DNA of 64,000 bases from Achromobacter xylosoxidans (lineage in GTDB: Bacteria; Pseudomonadota; Gammaproteobacteria; Burkholderiales; Burkholderiaceae_B): assembly GCF_014490035.1 (NCBI RefSeq), contig NZ_CP061008.1, positions 1,116,001 through 1,180,000 of the forward strand, given 5' to 3'. Both the position numbers and the translations under genes were made by a program. Under the pieces are notes generated by a model. The model searched no databases, was not told where the DNA came from, and saw nothing but the letters and a program-made list of their open reading frames with translations. This document shows, one piece after another, positions 62,877 through 64,000 of the stretch (position 1 is the stretch's first letter; every line of letters starts with the position of its first letter).

Positions 62877-63632
62877 TCAGGGCGTGACGCCCCACTTCTT
62901 CATGATGGCGGCGAGGGTGCCGTCCTGGCGCAGCGCATCGATGGCCGCATTGAGCTGCTTGACGCGTTCGGCGTCGCCCTTACGCACGGCCAGTGCGATG
63001 TTGGTGGGCATGGCCGGCTGATAGCTGTCGACGTAGCGCACGTTGCGCACGCCCTGGGTGCGTACCTGGTAGGAGATCACCGGCCCGTCGCCGAAGGCCG
63101 CGTCCAGGCGTCCCAGCGCCACGTCGCGCACCAGGTCGGACATGGTTTCGTACATCTTGATTTCCTTGAGGCCGGGCGCGGCCTTCAGCGGCTCGACATA
63201 GAGCGTGCCGATCTGCACGCCGACGGTCTTGCCCTTCAGGTCGGCGATGCTCTTGTAGTCGCTCTTGTCCTTCTCCGGCACGATCAGGGCCTCGCCGTAC
63301 TCCACCACCAGCTGCGTGAAATCCACCACTTCGGCGCGCTGCGGCGTCTTGGCGAAGGCCGAGGCGATGATGTCGATCTTATTGGTCTGCAGGGCAGGCA
63401 CCAGCGAGGCGAACGGAATCGGCATCACTTCCGCCGTAAAGCCGGCCTGCTTGCCCACGGCGTGGGCGATGTCGATCATCACGCCTTGCAGGGTATTGGT
63501 CTTCGGGTCCAGGAAGTTGAACGGCACCGCGGTGGGCGTGGCGCCTACCTTGACGGTCTGGGCGTGCGCGCCCGACAGCGCGGCGGCGCACAGCGCCGTC
63601 GCCAACAACGTTTTCAACACTTTGTGCAGCAT
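62877..63632 (-). CDS. Polar amino-acid ABC transporter substrate-binding protein
   Basis: 251 residues. Signal peptide with cleavage after AHA (LLATALCAAALSGAHA/QTVKVG). Family-3 features: VKVGATPTAVPFNFLDPKTNTLQGVMIDIAHAVGK, DIIASAFAKTPQRAEVVDFT and GVQIGTLYVEPLK. The usual Arg that binds the ligand carboxylate appears in KTPQRAEVVDF. Begins the five-gene unit with the permease, ATPase and two FAD enzymes. Binds an amino acid or amine in the periplasm. Confidence 0.93.
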   Translation of the reverse strand: MLHKVLKTLLATALCAAALSGAHAQTVKVGATPTAVPFNFLDPKTNTLQGVMIDIAHAVGKQAGFTAEVMPIPFASLVPALQTNKIDIIASAFAKTPQRAEVVDFTQLVVEYGEALIVPEKDKSDYKSIADLKGKTVGVQIGTLYVEPLKAAPGLKEIKMYETMSDLVRDVALGRLDAAFGDGPVISYQVRTQGVRNVRYVDSYQPAMPTNIALAVRKGDAERVKQLNAAIDALRQDGTLAAIMKKWGVTP

Positions 63633-63958
63633 CGGAATCCCCTTGGAAGCTGGAATCGCGCGCCTGCACGGTGTATCGGACGTCCGATTTCGTCCTTGTC
63701 AGGTGCGCATTATCGTATCGAATAGCGATAAGCATATATCGCATGTAGATTTTATAATCTGGCCAAGGAAAGACTGTCAATCAACTCCGGTTTCGGCTAA
63801 GCGCTTTTTATTTAAGGGTTTTCCCGGGATTACCTGCTGCGGTAAAGGTAGAATATGTCAAAAGAACCGCGGCTTTTTCTTGCATTCATTTGAATTGGAA
63901 TGCAATCTCTGCCTATCGAACACTAATAGACTGGCGGCCTGCGCCGCCCAGCCCAGCC
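63633..63958. promoter_or_regulatory. 326-bp divergent promoter region with three inverted repeats
   Basis: No gene fits. AT-rich, containing: a perfect 14-bp palindrome ATCGGACGTCCGAT (63675-63688), 43 bp before the transporter's ATG; TTATCG-N10-CGATAA (63710-63731) over its likely promoter; and TTGCATTC-N10-GAATGCAA (63880-63905), 53 bp before the IclR-like start. These are candidate operators for the divergent regulator. A TATAAT at 63753-63758 on the plus strand may serve as -10 for that gene. Confidence 0.5.
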
Positions 63959-64000
63959 ATGAATCCGGAATCCTCCACGCTGTACGTCCAATCGCTGGCC
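63959..64000 (+). CDS. Probable IclR-family regulator, first 14 codons (cut by window end)
   Basis: Only MNPESSTLYVQSLA is visible. The SLYVQSLARG-type opening is characteristic of IclR regulators, where it precedes the winged helix. Divergent from an amine uptake and oxidation operon, a usual IclR context. The call rests on 14 residues and position, so it stays tentative. Confidence 0.45.
   Translation, partial: MNPESSTLYVQSLA

Overview
The window is one contiguous stretch of a high-GC, gene-dense bacterial chromosome. Four Bug/TctC-type periplasmic solute receptors without adjacent TctA/TctB membrane genes, many LysR regulators beside small catabolic operons, and the style of the coding sequence point to a Burkholderiales member, most likely Alcaligenaceae (Bordetella/Achromobacter-like). 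This is an inference; no rRNA or marker gene is present to settle it. I see no tRNA, rRNA, insertion sequence, prophage or CRISPR array. About 53 protein genes are called, two cut by the window edges.

Layout. 1-7739 (+): a catabolic operon (Fe-type alcohol dehydrogenase, aldehyde dehydrogenase, Bug receptor, SDR, MaoC hydratase, ADP-forming acyl-CoA ligase, citryl-CoA-lyase-like enzyme), followed by a convergent GST. 8556-13376: a LysR regulator divergent from a two-subunit ThDP decarboxylase, GMC oxidoreductase and Bug receptor. 13454-15952: two convergent membrane proteins of unknown function. 16004-18680: flavin monooxygenase-like gene and GST divergent from a GcvA-like LysR. 18712-27148 (-): a seven-gene M81 peptidase / dipeptide ABC transporter / amidase operon, with a second M81 gene divergent at 27599. 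The two M81 genes form a mosaic inverted repeat with perfect identity tracts.

29067-35227 (-): a compact four-gene operon (PRPP-synthetase-like, phosphoketolase-like, beta-CASP RNase-like, AMP/thymidine-phosphorylase-like). It is preceded by a near-consensus FNR/ANR box, a -10 at the class I distance and a strong hairpin at the predicted mRNA 5' end. This is the best candidate here for an under-described system: oxygen-controlled RNA or nucleotide breakdown into central carbon metabolism.

35384-42757: a methyltransferase divergent from a RidA-like gene, then a 2054-residue Gly-rich autotransporter with about 14 copies of a Q-S-I/V-G5 repeat. 42784-47739 (-): a GAF-LytTR regulator followed by serine hydrolase, outer-membrane barrel, serine hydrolase; a 21-bp-spaced direct repeat in the promoter fits a LytTR site. 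47848-50807: a PIG-L deacetylase fused to a beta-propeller, and a small secreted protein. 50875-53869: trpI-like regulator divergent from trpBA.

53919-58673: a LysR gene lies between two Bug operons (GAF-Bug and Bug-M24) whose promoters share the same operator and -10 spacing, which suggests one regulon. 58830-63632: two FAD-dependent amine oxidase-like genes and a polar amino-acid ABC transporter, divergent from the first codons of an IclR-like regulator. Functions are read from motifs and family knowledge; no database search was run.
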